Assembly: GCA_949751835.1 (NCBI GenBank)
Contig: CATKHK010000009.1
Span: 620,001-684,000, forward strand
Direction of reading: 5' to 3'
DNA from: Blepharisma japonicum
Lineage: Eukaryota > Ciliophora > Heterotrichea > Heterotrichida > Blepharismidae
DNA: 64,000 nucleotides
Translations under genes and position numbers: made by a program
Notes under the pieces: model-generated
Told to the model about the DNA's origin: nothing
Seen by the model: the letters and a program-made list of their open reading frames with translations, nothing else
Databases searched by the model: none
Part shown: in pieces, positions 33,208 through 42,464 of the stretch
How positions within the stretch are numbered: position 1 is the stretch's first letter
How the letters are laid out: the number at the start of each line of letters is the position of its first letter

Positions 33208-33648
33208 TTTAAATATGGCCTATTATGTATCTAGTTAAACTCTATTAAATATATAAAAATGCTAAACAGGATAATAAGCACTAATCCTCCTTGATATAAT
33301 AACTTAGAGCATCTTTTAAGCTCCACATGAAAAAAGCTTCACGAACTAAAGCATCGAAAAGCTAAATAATATTTACATTAACAATATTTAATCAAACCTC
33401 CAAGCAAATTGGAATTTCAATCAAAAATATTTGATAGACCAAATTTATGTACCCTAAATTTATTTTGTAAGAATTATTTGGCATTCTGAAGTATACAAAT
33501 TTCAAGATTTCAATAAGAGAGGGCATATATTAATTGCCATGTGTATTAAATAAAATTTCTCTAATAACCCCTAACTTTTTATTTGAATTTTACTTACTGT
33601 CAAAAATACTAAGTAAAGATGTAGATTCATAACTTTTACAATAATAAA
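33208..33648. other. Intergenic region
   Basis: About 440 nt between divergent genes. I searched it for a signal-peptide exon of the glucosidase II gene and found none with a usable splice pair. Confidence 0.55.
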
Positions 33649-36336
33649 ATGGCTATTAAGAAACGGCTTTTCAAGATATTTGAAGAGTCAAGTTTCTGCT
33701 TAAGAAATCGATACCTAGCCAAAAACCATATGCTTTCTAAACCCCAAGGCTTACGATTTGACATCAATTACAAAATCAAAAGTGACAGTATCATCAGAAT
33801 CCCAGGTGGAATCTCACTGACTGCTGGAAGTGTATTTGAAAGTGAAGCATTCTTAAAAGGAAACATAATCATGTACAAAAACGGCGCCCTTCATACTTAT
33901 TTAGATGAAATCAATCCATTATTTCCTCGTTTCCGTCCTTCACCTAATGATATTTTGAACCAAAGCGTTTTAGAAAAGCTAGAAGACGAAAATATCCATA
34001 TAACTGAGAATATGGTCACGTGGGAATTCAACCATATTAAATACAAGCTCACTTTTAATCCGCTTAGACTAGAAGGGTTCTATAAAGATGAACTGGTTAT
34101 AGCTGCTAATAGTAAATCACTGATGAATTTTGAAAAATATAGGCCGAAGGGTAGTGAGAATAGTATTAATGAGGTAGATATAAATGTTCCAGTAAATATT
34201 ATTGACGCTACTCAGCTTATTGAAGAAGGAGAAGAAGGATATAAAAATATCGGAAATTTATGATCTGAAGAGTACCTAGACTATATTGATGAAAAACCAA
34301 GAGGTCCTAGCAGCGTGGCTTTAGATTTTGAATTTTTCAATGCAAGCCATGTCTATGGAATTCCAGAGCATGCAGATTCATTAGCTTTGCGTGACACAAA
34401 AGAAGGATCTCCATATAGGCTTTTCAACTGTGATAATTTTTCTTATAAATTAGGGGATACTGCAGCTATATATGGAGCTGTCCCATTTATGGTAAGCCGG
34501 TCTCCAGCTTTAAAATCAGCTGGGGTTTTTTGGCTAAATTCATCAGAAACTTGGATTGATCTTGAAACGCTTCAACAAAACAAGCATTCCCATTGGATTT
34601 CTGAAGCAGGAGCTATGGAATTCTTCTTATTTGTAGGAAATTCTCCACTTTCAGTAATAGAAACTTACACGTTACTTACAGGACCAGCCCAACTTCCTCC
34701 GTTATCAGTATTAGGCTATCACCAATGTAGATGGAACTACAATACACGTGAAGATTTATTAGAAGTTTCGAATGGGTTTTTCAAAAATTCAATACCACTT
34801 GACGTAGTTTGGCTTGATATAGAGCATACTGATAAGAAAAAGTATTTCACATGGGATGATGAAAAATTTCCTGACCCAATTTCAATGCAAGAAATTTTAT
34901 CTAAACAAGGCCGAAATCTAGTCACCATAGTAGACCCACATATAAAAAGAGACTCTGACTATTTTGTGCATCAGGATGCAGAAAATCACAACTACTATGT
35001 AGCGAATAATGAAGGGCAAAGCTTTGAAGGAGTCTGTTGGCCAGGAATGTCATCATGACTTGACTTCACTAGGCCAGAAGTAAGGGAATATTGGTCTACT
35101 AATTTTGACTATTCAAAATACCAAAACTCCACTAATAATTTATATATATGAAACGACATGAATGAGCCTTCAGTTTTCAACTCTCCTGAAGGCACCATGC
35201 CCAGAGGTAATTTGCATGGGAACTATGAGCATAGAGAAGTCCATAATACTTATGGAATGTATATGCAGCAAGCTTCCTATCAAGGACTTTTAAATAGAGG
35301 TCAATCAAAAGAAAGACCATTTGTACTTACCAGGTCTTTTTTTGCTGGGACGCAGAAATATGGAGCTATATGAACTGGCGATAATTCGGCGGAATGGACT
35401 TATTTGGACTACTCTGTGCCTATGCATTTGTCAATTGCGGTAGGCGGGATAAGTTTCTGTGGGTCGGATGTAGGAGGCTTTTTTGGGGACCCTTCAGAAG
35501 AATTATTGGTGAGATGGTACCAATTAGGAGCCTATTATCCATTTTTTAGAGGGCATGCACACATTGAGTCCGAAAGAAGAGAACCATGACTATTTGGAGA
35601 GGAAGTTTTAAGAAAAATAAGAGCTGCTATTAGAGAAAGATATGTTTTATTGCCTTATTGGTATGGACTATTTTATATTTATAGAAGCTGTGGAACACCT
35701 GTGATTAGACCTATGTTTCTGGAATATCCAGAAGTAGAGGAATGTGCTAGTTTAGATAGGCAATATTTGGTAGGGAGCTCATTATTAGTGGCGGGGGTTA
35801 CTAAAGAATTGCAAGAACATGTAGACGTGTTTTTACCTGAAGGCAGGTGGTTTGATTACCATACTTTATTAGAAATAAATGCTGGGGAGCATAGTTTACA
35901 AGTCCAAGAAGATTGGATTCCTGTCTTTATTAAAGGTGGAAGCATAATTCCCAGAAAAAATAACCCAAGAATGAGCTCAAAAGAAATGCTGGCAGACCCT
36001 TATAGCTTTTTAATTGCTGCTGACTCAAATGACTCTGCACAAGGGTTTTTATATGCTGATGACACTATTTCTCATGACTATATGTCTGGGCAATATATTT
36101 TGGCTGATATCCAACTCAAAGATTTTAAGCTCAGCTACCATCTTACTAACACAATGGACTTGGGAAATAATATTGACGAAATTATGATTATTGGGCTTTT
36201 AAAAACCCCTAATGAAATGATATTAGACATAGAAGGTGAAAAGAAGCCAATTAATTTTGGCGTTAGGAGTAATATGATAGCTATCAATATATCTGATATT
36301 ACTATCAGTCAGAATTGGACTATTGAATTTAAATAA
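33649..36336 (+). CDS. GANAB: Glucosidase II alpha subunit (GH31)
   Basis: An 895-residue family GH31 alpha-glucosidase, in one exon with four TGA (Trp) codons, two of them at invariant sites (MSSWLDF and IWNDMNEPS). The nucleophile is the Asp of [10 protein letters not shown]; the acid/base region is [11 protein letters not shown]. The substrate region [36 protein letters not shown] and the C-terminal beta domain are standard. An [11 protein letters not shown] motif at residue 10 is the conserved N-terminal block of GANAB. The enzyme trims glucose from Glc2Man9GlcNAc2 N-glycans in the ER. Oddity: GANAB normally has a signal peptide before that block; here only nine residues precede it and no upstream exon was found. 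Confidence 0.95.
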
Positions 36337-36375
36337 TAAGCTTATCCATGAGTATTACTATTTGTAAAATAATTT

Positions 36376-37392
36376 TTATTGATTTTCTTCTTTCTTATTT
36401 TCTTCTTCCTTTTTCTTCTCCTCATCTTTGCCTTGGAGTGACTTAAGAGCTTCTTGGATTGCTGGATCTTGCATATCAACTCCAGGGAGAGACGATAAAA
36501 TGTCGCTTACGAACTCTTGGTTTCTAAAAGCTGCGACATCAGGCTGTTCTTGTTTGGGTGGCTCTTGCTTGGCTTCTTCTTTGGGTGGTTCTTGCTCAAT
36601 CTCCATCATTGAAAGTTTAATGGCTTCCTGTAAAAGTCTTTCTTCTTCGTCTTCTTCCTGCATCTCTGAAATCCCTTCCATTGGCTGATTTTGGCCTCCT
36701 TCTCTGTTTTGGTCGTCTTGTCTTTTCTTATGCTCTTCAAGACTTAACCTAATAGCAGCTGCATATTCTGGATCTGCGTTTGGATCAATCCCTCCGTACT
36801 CGCTAAAATTGGCTGGCTGGCCAGACCCTCCGTGCATAATTGGGGTATTTGCTAGGTTTTCTGACAAAATTCCAATTCCAGAAGGAATGGACACCAAATG
36901 AGAGTTGTCGCCTGAGTTCACATTTTTATGGAGCTCTTGAAGTTTTTCAATATTATCTAAATTCCCGAAGACTACTAAATCAAGTGAAATATTGTTCTTT
37001 TTAAGGTTTCTGCCAAGGGTTACTAGCTTTTCTGTTTCGACCTCCACAGGGCTGCATACGAATCCGATCACTCGTTGCCTTTGTTCTTTGTTTGATCTGT
37101 GCTTAAGGGCTAATTGAGCTGTCTGAAGAGCTGAATAAAGATCGGATTTGCCTTTAATACTGGTAGAGTGCATTGCTGCGAAAATCTTGGCTATGTCGTT
37201 CGTAGGAGCTACGAGAACATCGACTCTTGGACCTGCCATTGCTACGACTCCTACTGAGTTGCCGGGATTTTGAGTTTTGTTCCCTGCAATGATACTTGCA
37301 GCTTCTTGTTGAGCTTCCCACCGATTAGGACTGTAATCACCATTGCGAGCCCATTCAGAGTTGTCAAGGCATATTACTGTAGCTTCTACCAT
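36376..37392 (-). CDS. RPN10: 26S proteasome regulatory subunit Rpn10/PSMD4
   Basis: A 338-residue protein. Residues 1-190 are a VWA domain (MVEATVICLDNSEWARNGD start, MAGPRVDVLVAPTND, GKSDLYSALQTAQLALKHR). Two ubiquitin-interacting motifs follow: DPEYAAAIRLSLEEH near residue 208 and LLQEAIKLSMMEIEQE near 255, and a third conserved helix DPAIQEALKSL near the end, before a Lys/Glu tail. Rpn10 is the ubiquitin receptor of the proteasome lid-base hinge. It is convergent with glucosidase II (40-nt spacer). A Pro/Glu/Lys-rich linker (EPPKEEAKQEPPKQEQP) is unusual for the family. No intron, no TGA. Confidence 0.95.
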   Translation of the reverse strand: MVEATVICLDNSEWARNGDYSPNRWEAQQEAASIIAGNKTQNPGNSVGVVAMAGPRVDVLVAPTNDIAKIFAAMHSTSIKGKSDLYSALQTAQLALKHRSNKEQRQRVIGFVCSPVEVETEKLVTLGRNLKKNNISLDLVVFGNLDNIEKLQELHKNVNSGDNSHLVSIPSGIGILSENLANTPIMHGGSGQPANFSEYGGIDPNADPEYAAAIRLSLEEHKKRQDDQNREGGQNQPMEGISEMQEEDEEERLLQEAIKLSMMEIEQEPPKEEAKQEPPKQEQPDVAAFRNQEFVSDILSSLPGVDMQDPAIQEALKSLQGKDEEKKKEEENKKEENQ

Positions 37393-38594
37393 TTTATTCT
37401 TATTTGAGATTTGAGTTTTGTATATGAAATATCAAGAATAGAAGAGCAAAGGAGATGGATAATATATGAAATGAATCAGGAGATTTCGGATTAAAAAAAA
37501 TGTTTTGAATTATGGAGATTTTATATAATCTTAAAATTTTAAATTTTATTAGAAAATTAATTTTAGATCAGACTAAGATTTGCCCTATAAATTTTTATTA
37601 AAATTTCTTTCTGAAATTTTAATGATATTTTCAAATTATTAATCTCCAGATTTTTATTGCTCAACAATAACAGTTATGTCGCAGCATAAAGATCAAAATA
37701 TATTTCAACCTTTCCAAAAAAGTAGAGCAATAGGAAAATGTTATTTATCAACAACAGCTACTCTTTCTGCTGCTTAAAAAGTAAATTCAGGGAAAATAAT
37801 TATAAAAAATCTTTATAATTATTAATCCTTAAACTAGAGTTTCTTAAAATGACTTAGAGGCTTTTTTTTATTCTGCTTTAATATTAAGCCTATCTTTCAG
37901 CTTTTTCTTGGACATATAAGCATTTAATCTTTATCTAACTTCCTATCTTCCGAATAAAGAAAAAACCCTATAGAATTATTTTTTCGTGTGAAAAATCTTA
38001 AATTTAAATCCAGCCTTAATAGCAATAAATTAATCATCACAGGAATAAGTGATATTTCAGAGCTAATGAATAATACACACATAACAGAAATCTTATAATT
38101 TTCAATGAGAAATAAAATATTTAAAAATTAGCTTGCATCTTTGCAGTGCGTTTTGTTTCTATTGCCTCTGGGTTCTTCGTTTGGCTTTAGATAAATAGGT
38201 TTCATCTCAAAAAAACCCAGGTTTTAAACCTAAATTCTGAAAAAGATGGATTAAATCTATTTAATTTCCAGAATCAAAACTACTAAAACATTATACATTT
38301 TCTATTAACAAGCTTGAATAGTTCCTTTTCAAGAAAAATATTTCACTCTCCTAATTCATCATCTTATTCTCCATTATTATATATTTTATGCTTTTAAATC
38401 ATTACTACAATTTTATATTGATATCTTGACAAAGAGACTCAAATTAAAAATAAAATATCAATCTCATCGTATATAAATTTGACAAAGAGACTCAAATTAA
38501 AAATAAAATATCAATCTCATCGTATATAAATCAAAATTTTTCGGTTTAACATTTTTTTGAACAAATTTTGGGGTAAACTGATTGGAGGTTATAA
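37393..38594. other. Intergenic region with a tandem repeat
   Basis: About 1.2 kb of AT-rich DNA upstream of Rpn10. Apart from the 53-bp tandem repeat listed separately I see no coding frame or RNA gene. Confidence 0.55.
38426..38531. repeat. 53-bp perfect tandem duplication
   Basis: Two adjacent identical copies (38426-38478 and 38479-38531) beginning TTGACAAAGAGACTCAAATT and ending CGTATATAAAT. Identity appears complete, so the duplication is young, or an assembly artefact. Confidence 0.9.
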
Positions 38595-38837
38595 ATGGAA
38601 ATGTCAACAAGGGAAATCGAGAAATTCCAGGATGACTTCAAATTTTTGTTCAATTATGAACAAGCGGAAAGCATTCTTGCATCATTCCAGTCTTTGGAAA
38701 AGTAGTTTCTATTTAGGGATTATCAGTCATTCAAAAGCGGATTAGACTATTCTAGCACATTGGTCGGGCATGTCCCAAATGAGGAATTGGATCATATTTG
38801 GGATGTCTATTTACCTAAAGAGCGTGTCTTTAGTTAA
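38595..38837 (+). CDS. Unknown small protein, two exons
   Basis: ATG at 38595 opens a frame that a 15-nt intron (38702-38716, GTAGTTTCTATTTAG) extends to TAA at 38837, making 75 residues. The product is soluble, mixed charge and helical at first (MEMSTREIEKFQDDFKFLF), ending NEELDHIWDVYLPKERVF. The intron fits the local consensus and keeps frame in a stretch of better-than-background composition. No family recognised. A different, unspliced frame over the same DNA (38557-38745) is less protein-like. Confidence 0.45.
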
Positions 38838-39197
38838 GCCGAATTTGTCTTTAAATAATCGAACCCTATAAATAAACTGATTTTTAGTCATTTCGAATAT
38901 ATTCCCCTAATTCATCAAGTTAGTCATTATTTGTTAAAATTGAAATTTTATAGGAACTTAATTGCTTAAATAAGCAGTGAAGCTCTAAGCATTTTCTTGT
39001 TACATATATGGAAACCAGCAAATAATTATTGCAAGAAAGGTAAATTGCCATTTATATTGTTGAGTTCCTTATATGCATCTTTAAAAGCCATAAAATTATT
39101 TCCTATTTAAGGAGACTTTAAAATTTAATTTTTAAATATTTATTAGCTTTTATCTGTAATTCTATTAGGATAATATTATTATTATAAAACCATCAAA
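38838..39197. other. Intergenic region
   Basis: About 360 nt of AT-rich 3' spacer between convergent genes; nothing seen. Confidence 0.6.
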
Positions 39198-40793
39198 TTA
39201 ATTGTTTAATAAAGCATAAAGACTCTTCCTCATTTCATTTGTGTTAGCTTTCACAATAATTCTCTTTCCTTTGAAAATTATTTCTCCGTCTGGGGCATAC
39301 AGCACACATTTGGTTTGGTAAAATTTCACGCTAGACTCCAATCCTCTATTATATAGCTTTTCTCTTATCAGCCGAATTCTATCTTGCAATTTAGCTTTAT
39401 AATTGTAATTTTTTAATTTCAAAGTCCCAATCACTGGGCAAACTTCTCCTGGGCATTTTGCGTGAATTTTAAATAATGTAGGACTTGCATCCACTGTACA
39501 CACTTGTGAATCTTCATAATATTTAAGTTTCCTAATATTAAGAAGCCCCTCAAAGCTTTTCGGAATTAAAACAGTATCCGCTTTAGTGTTTTCCAAGCAT
39601 GTTTGAATTTCTCCCAAAACCAGCCCAACGTTTAAATAGCAACTTTTTATTTCAAAATTTTGCAAAATTCCTGCATTTTGGAAAGGAGGAAGAGCACTAT
39701 CTCTATACTGCCCATCTACAAGCACCATCACATTGCTGAACCCTTTTCTCGATAGATGTGAAATAACGTAATCTGCTTCTCCAAGTCTTAGGCTTGAATG
39801 TGAAAGTAATAAAATACATCGGGACTTCAGCTTGGCCCCAAACCCATCTTTTAAGTTATGAAACACTGCTAAATGGCCTTTTTCTTTCGCAGCTTCAAAC
39901 ATAAAGCAATTTTGGGGAATATAAGCTTTCATCCTTAAATCATGGCTTAACCACTCAGTACATCCAGATGCATATGAGAAAAACGCATTTGCTGAAGGCG
40001 CCATACACAATGTAGGAATATCAAATAGTGTTCCTGCTGAAAGAACGTGGGATTCTAAGTCTAAAAGTTGCCAAGACTCTATAGGCACCACAATAGAGCT
40101 TTGAAAAGCCAAAGATCTACAAGTCTCTATGAATGTGTTATATAAGGCTTTAGCTGAAAATGGCTCTGCAGAAGGCGTGTTTTGTGGGGTAAAAATAATG
40201 ATATTTGAGTTAAAAATACTTTGGTTAAACGCTGCTGGGTATCGAGAAGCATCTAAACAAGACTGACTGACAATACCAATAGTGAGATTTCCTAATTCCA
40301 ATATCCAGTTGGCGCCACCTAAACTATGTCCTGAGCTTACTGCTGCAATTTTGAGCTCTCTGAGCTGGTATATTTGGTTGTAGCTTAGCGGAATTACCTT
40401 TTTCCATATCCCTTTTATGTCTTCAGAGCTGTATAAGTTGCTTGTTCCAGCCATTGTCCTCATATATTCTTCATCAAATTCTAATAATTCTTGACATACA
40501 CTGGCTCCAAGTGTTGACACAGGCTCAGTCATAAGAATTTTCCCGTTGAATTTGGTGTTTAGGTAAGGCAGAGCGTGAATTGTTGTTATGTTAGATATTA
40601 AGACAAGGTCAATTAAGCTGATATCTAGGTCTGACATTCATGCATGCTCATAAACTATAGGCTCATGATGAGAATCAATAGAAATTGGAGTGCTTTTTAA
40701 TAGAGAGGACATGCTTATTGGGCATTCAATTAGGATTGATGTGTCCGAAATCTTTAAAAGAAGAGCTTTATCTTGAATAGATCTTATTTCCAT
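39198..40793 (-). CDS. INTS9: Integrator complex subunit 9 (INTS9), MBL/beta-CASP pseudo-nuclease
   Basis: Read from ATG at 40793 through one TGA (Trp) for 531 residues. It lines up with human INTS9 over its length: LKISDTSILIECPI at the start, IDLVLISNITTIHALPYL, KILMTEPVSTLGASVCQELL, AAVSSGHSLGGANWILELG, SCILLLSHSSLRLGEADYVISHL-type block (here CILLLSHSSLRLGE), and a C-terminal alpha/beta domain. The HxHxDH zinc site of active metallo-beta-lactamases is absent (SNITTIHALP instead), as in all INTS9 proteins. INTS9 pairs with the catalytic INTS11 in the Integrator cleavage module that processes snRNAs and attenuates RNA polymerase II. The protein is shorter than human (658) because loop regions are missing. 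Confidence 0.88.
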
Positions 40794-41081
40794 TTATAAA
40801 AGTTCAAGACAAATTTGGGCTTAATTTGGACTAATTAAGGAATTTCTTAAGAAATTTTGAGATAAAATGATGCTATTTATAATATCAGAAGAGCTCATAG
40901 CGTTATTTAAATTAAAACGCTTATAAAAATAAAAATTGTTAGCAGCCGATAAAAGCAAAAAAATCACCTTATGACGAAAGCCTTAATTTGTGGTGAAATA
41001 TACCTCAGCTTCAATATTTTAGCAGAGGAGACAGACTAGAATTAAATTTTATGAGAAAAGTTATCTAGAAAGGTTGATTAG

Positions 41082-41261
41082 TTAAGCCTTTACTGGATGC
41101 TTAATGTTTGGATCATGAAGTTGAGCAAAGCGTCTGTTCTTTCTGTACTTCAAATCGCAACCACGGAGAGACTCATGAAGCTGCTTCTTTGGTCTCTTGA
41201 TGCCATTTCTATGGTTCTTGTGTCCTTGATTGTGGCTTGAGTGTACCTTTTCCTTAGACAT
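41082..41261 (-). CDS. RPL29: 60S ribosomal protein eL29
   Basis: A 59-residue, very basic protein: MSKEKVHSSHNQGHKNHRNG, then IKRPKKQLHESLRGCDLKYR and KNRRFAQLHDPN. This is the eL29 signature (HN(Q)xxKxHRNGIKxPxxxxxxSLxGxDxKFxxNxRFAxxH). Codons are strongly C/G biased (CAC, AAG, CTT), as in uL13. It is a large-subunit protein bound near the peptidyl-transferase side of the 60S. It is in tandem with, and 288 nt from, INTS9's start. Confidence 0.95.
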   Translation of the reverse strand: MSKEKVHSSHNQGHKNHRNGIKRPKKQLHESLRGCDLKYRKNRRFAQLHDPNIKHPVKA

Positions 41262-41645
41262 TTATTTTATATTGTAAAAATATACATGAAATTAACTATT
41301 TTTAGCTAGTTAAAATAACCACTATCCTTGTGTTATTATAAATTACGTAATTCATATTTCTTTTCAAAAAATGAAGAGTCTAGCTTTATTTGAAAGATAT
41401 AATAAATATTTGATTGGATAAAGAAATTAGTATCAATGCATCTAATTGCAGCCATTGTGGATTTTTATTTATATTCTAATGGAATATCTTATTATTGATA
41501 CTTATACCATGATAAAAAGTGATGACGATTAAGATTATTTAGCCTTAGGGTCCTAGGATTTATATTTTGTGCCATTTAAAATTCATTTTTTAAGCCATAG
41601 AATCCATATTTACCGTCGAGCCGATAGGTCAATCTCATAATATTT
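41262..41645. other. Intergenic region
   Basis: About 380 nt between divergent eL29 and the next gene; AT-rich, nothing recognisable. Confidence 0.6.
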
Positions 41646-42446
41646 ATGTGCAAACTTAACTTAAATTGTCAAGTACAAGACTCAACATGTACATGCGCAT
41701 CACAAATTCATTCAAAGTCATTCAGACCTTGCCAAAACTACCTTGATACCTACGGGATTTTGCCTAAGCCAATCTTCCCAGAAGAGCAATCTCAAAGCCC
41801 AATTTTTCAACTAATTGCACAGCAAATGAAGGCAATAAAGATTCTTACAGAAAGAAGCGCACAAACAACAGAAAAGCTTATCCAGTTGACCCAAATCGTC
41901 GACCGACTCGCAAATAACCAGCAAGCCCCTGAAGCTGTTTCTCCATGCTTGCATTCGTCAGAAAGTGTAACAACGTCAGAAGATTTACTGACTGCAATAT
42001 GTGGTCCTCACCAAGATTTTGACTTTTTCATTCAACTAGTGAATGAAATCCCTAACCCAGCATACAAAGAGCGTGCTTTTCAAGTTGTTGCACAGATAGT
42101 AGATGCTGAAGGGAACAAAGTGACATTGCCAAATATGGTATCATTTAACATTATGCTATTCACAACAGAAAGTCCGACAAAATCATTGAAAGTTAACACT
42201 TCTGGGGACAAGATCATGAGAGGTACGACGGAGGTTGAGGCGACTTCTGAATTAGTTTTCAGAAAAGTTGTAATTAAAGAAGTGACTTCTCACTTCAGAA
42301 ATGGCTGCATTTTCATGGCCATTTGCCCGAAGCAAAACTCGAGGATAAAACCATTAATCATTAACAACGTTGTTGTTAAGGCTAGGAAGCTCTGCCCAAA
42401 CGCTGGAGCAGTTAAAAAACTCAAAACTGAAGAAGATAACATATAG
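41646..42446 (+). CDS. Unknown 266-residue protein with a probable beta-sandwich domain
   Basis: An intact single-exon frame. The N-terminal 30 residues are Cys-rich (CKLNLNCQ, CTCAS, CQNY), then a short helix pair at residues 55-95 suited to a coiled coil. From about residue 120 to 250 a compact domain of alternating strands appears: ERAFQVVAQIVDAEGNKVTL, SFNIMLFTTE, LVFRKVVIKEVTSHFRNGC, IFMAICPK, KPLIINNVVVKAR. The strand pattern suggests an Ig/p53-like beta sandwich, and the clean alternation suggests strong conservation. The C-terminus is basic (KARKLCPNAGAVKKLK). A DNA-binding or signalling role would be a guess. It is convergent with the kelch gene (18-nt spacer). Confidence 0.65.
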   Translation: MCKLNLNCQVQDSTCTCASQIHSKSFRPCQNYLDTYGILPKPIFPEEQSQSPIFQLIAQQMKAIKILTERSAQTTEKLIQLTQIVDRLANNQQAPEAVSPCLHSSESVTTSEDLLTAICGPHQDFDFFIQLVNEIPNPAYKERAFQVVAQIVDAEGNKVTLPNMVSFNIMLFTTESPTKSLKVNTSGDKIMRGTTEVEATSELVFRKVVIKEVTSHFRNGCIFMAICPKQNSRIKPLIINNVVVKARKLCPNAGAVKKLKTEEDNI

Positions 42447-42464
42447 AATATAGTAATTTATCAT

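Noticed and set aside
32961-33212. Plus-strand frame of 83 codons
   Set aside because: It lies antisense to the four-exon mitochondrial-type gene, has no ATG start and no protein character.
33541-33648. Upstream signal-peptide exon for glucosidase II
   Set aside because: No ATG followed by a hydrophobic frame and a legal 15/16-nt GT...AG intron could be found.
38557-38745. Plus-strand 62-codon frame overlapping the 75-residue gene
   Set aside because: Different frame, no ATG start, and composition less protein-like than the spliced reading from 38595.
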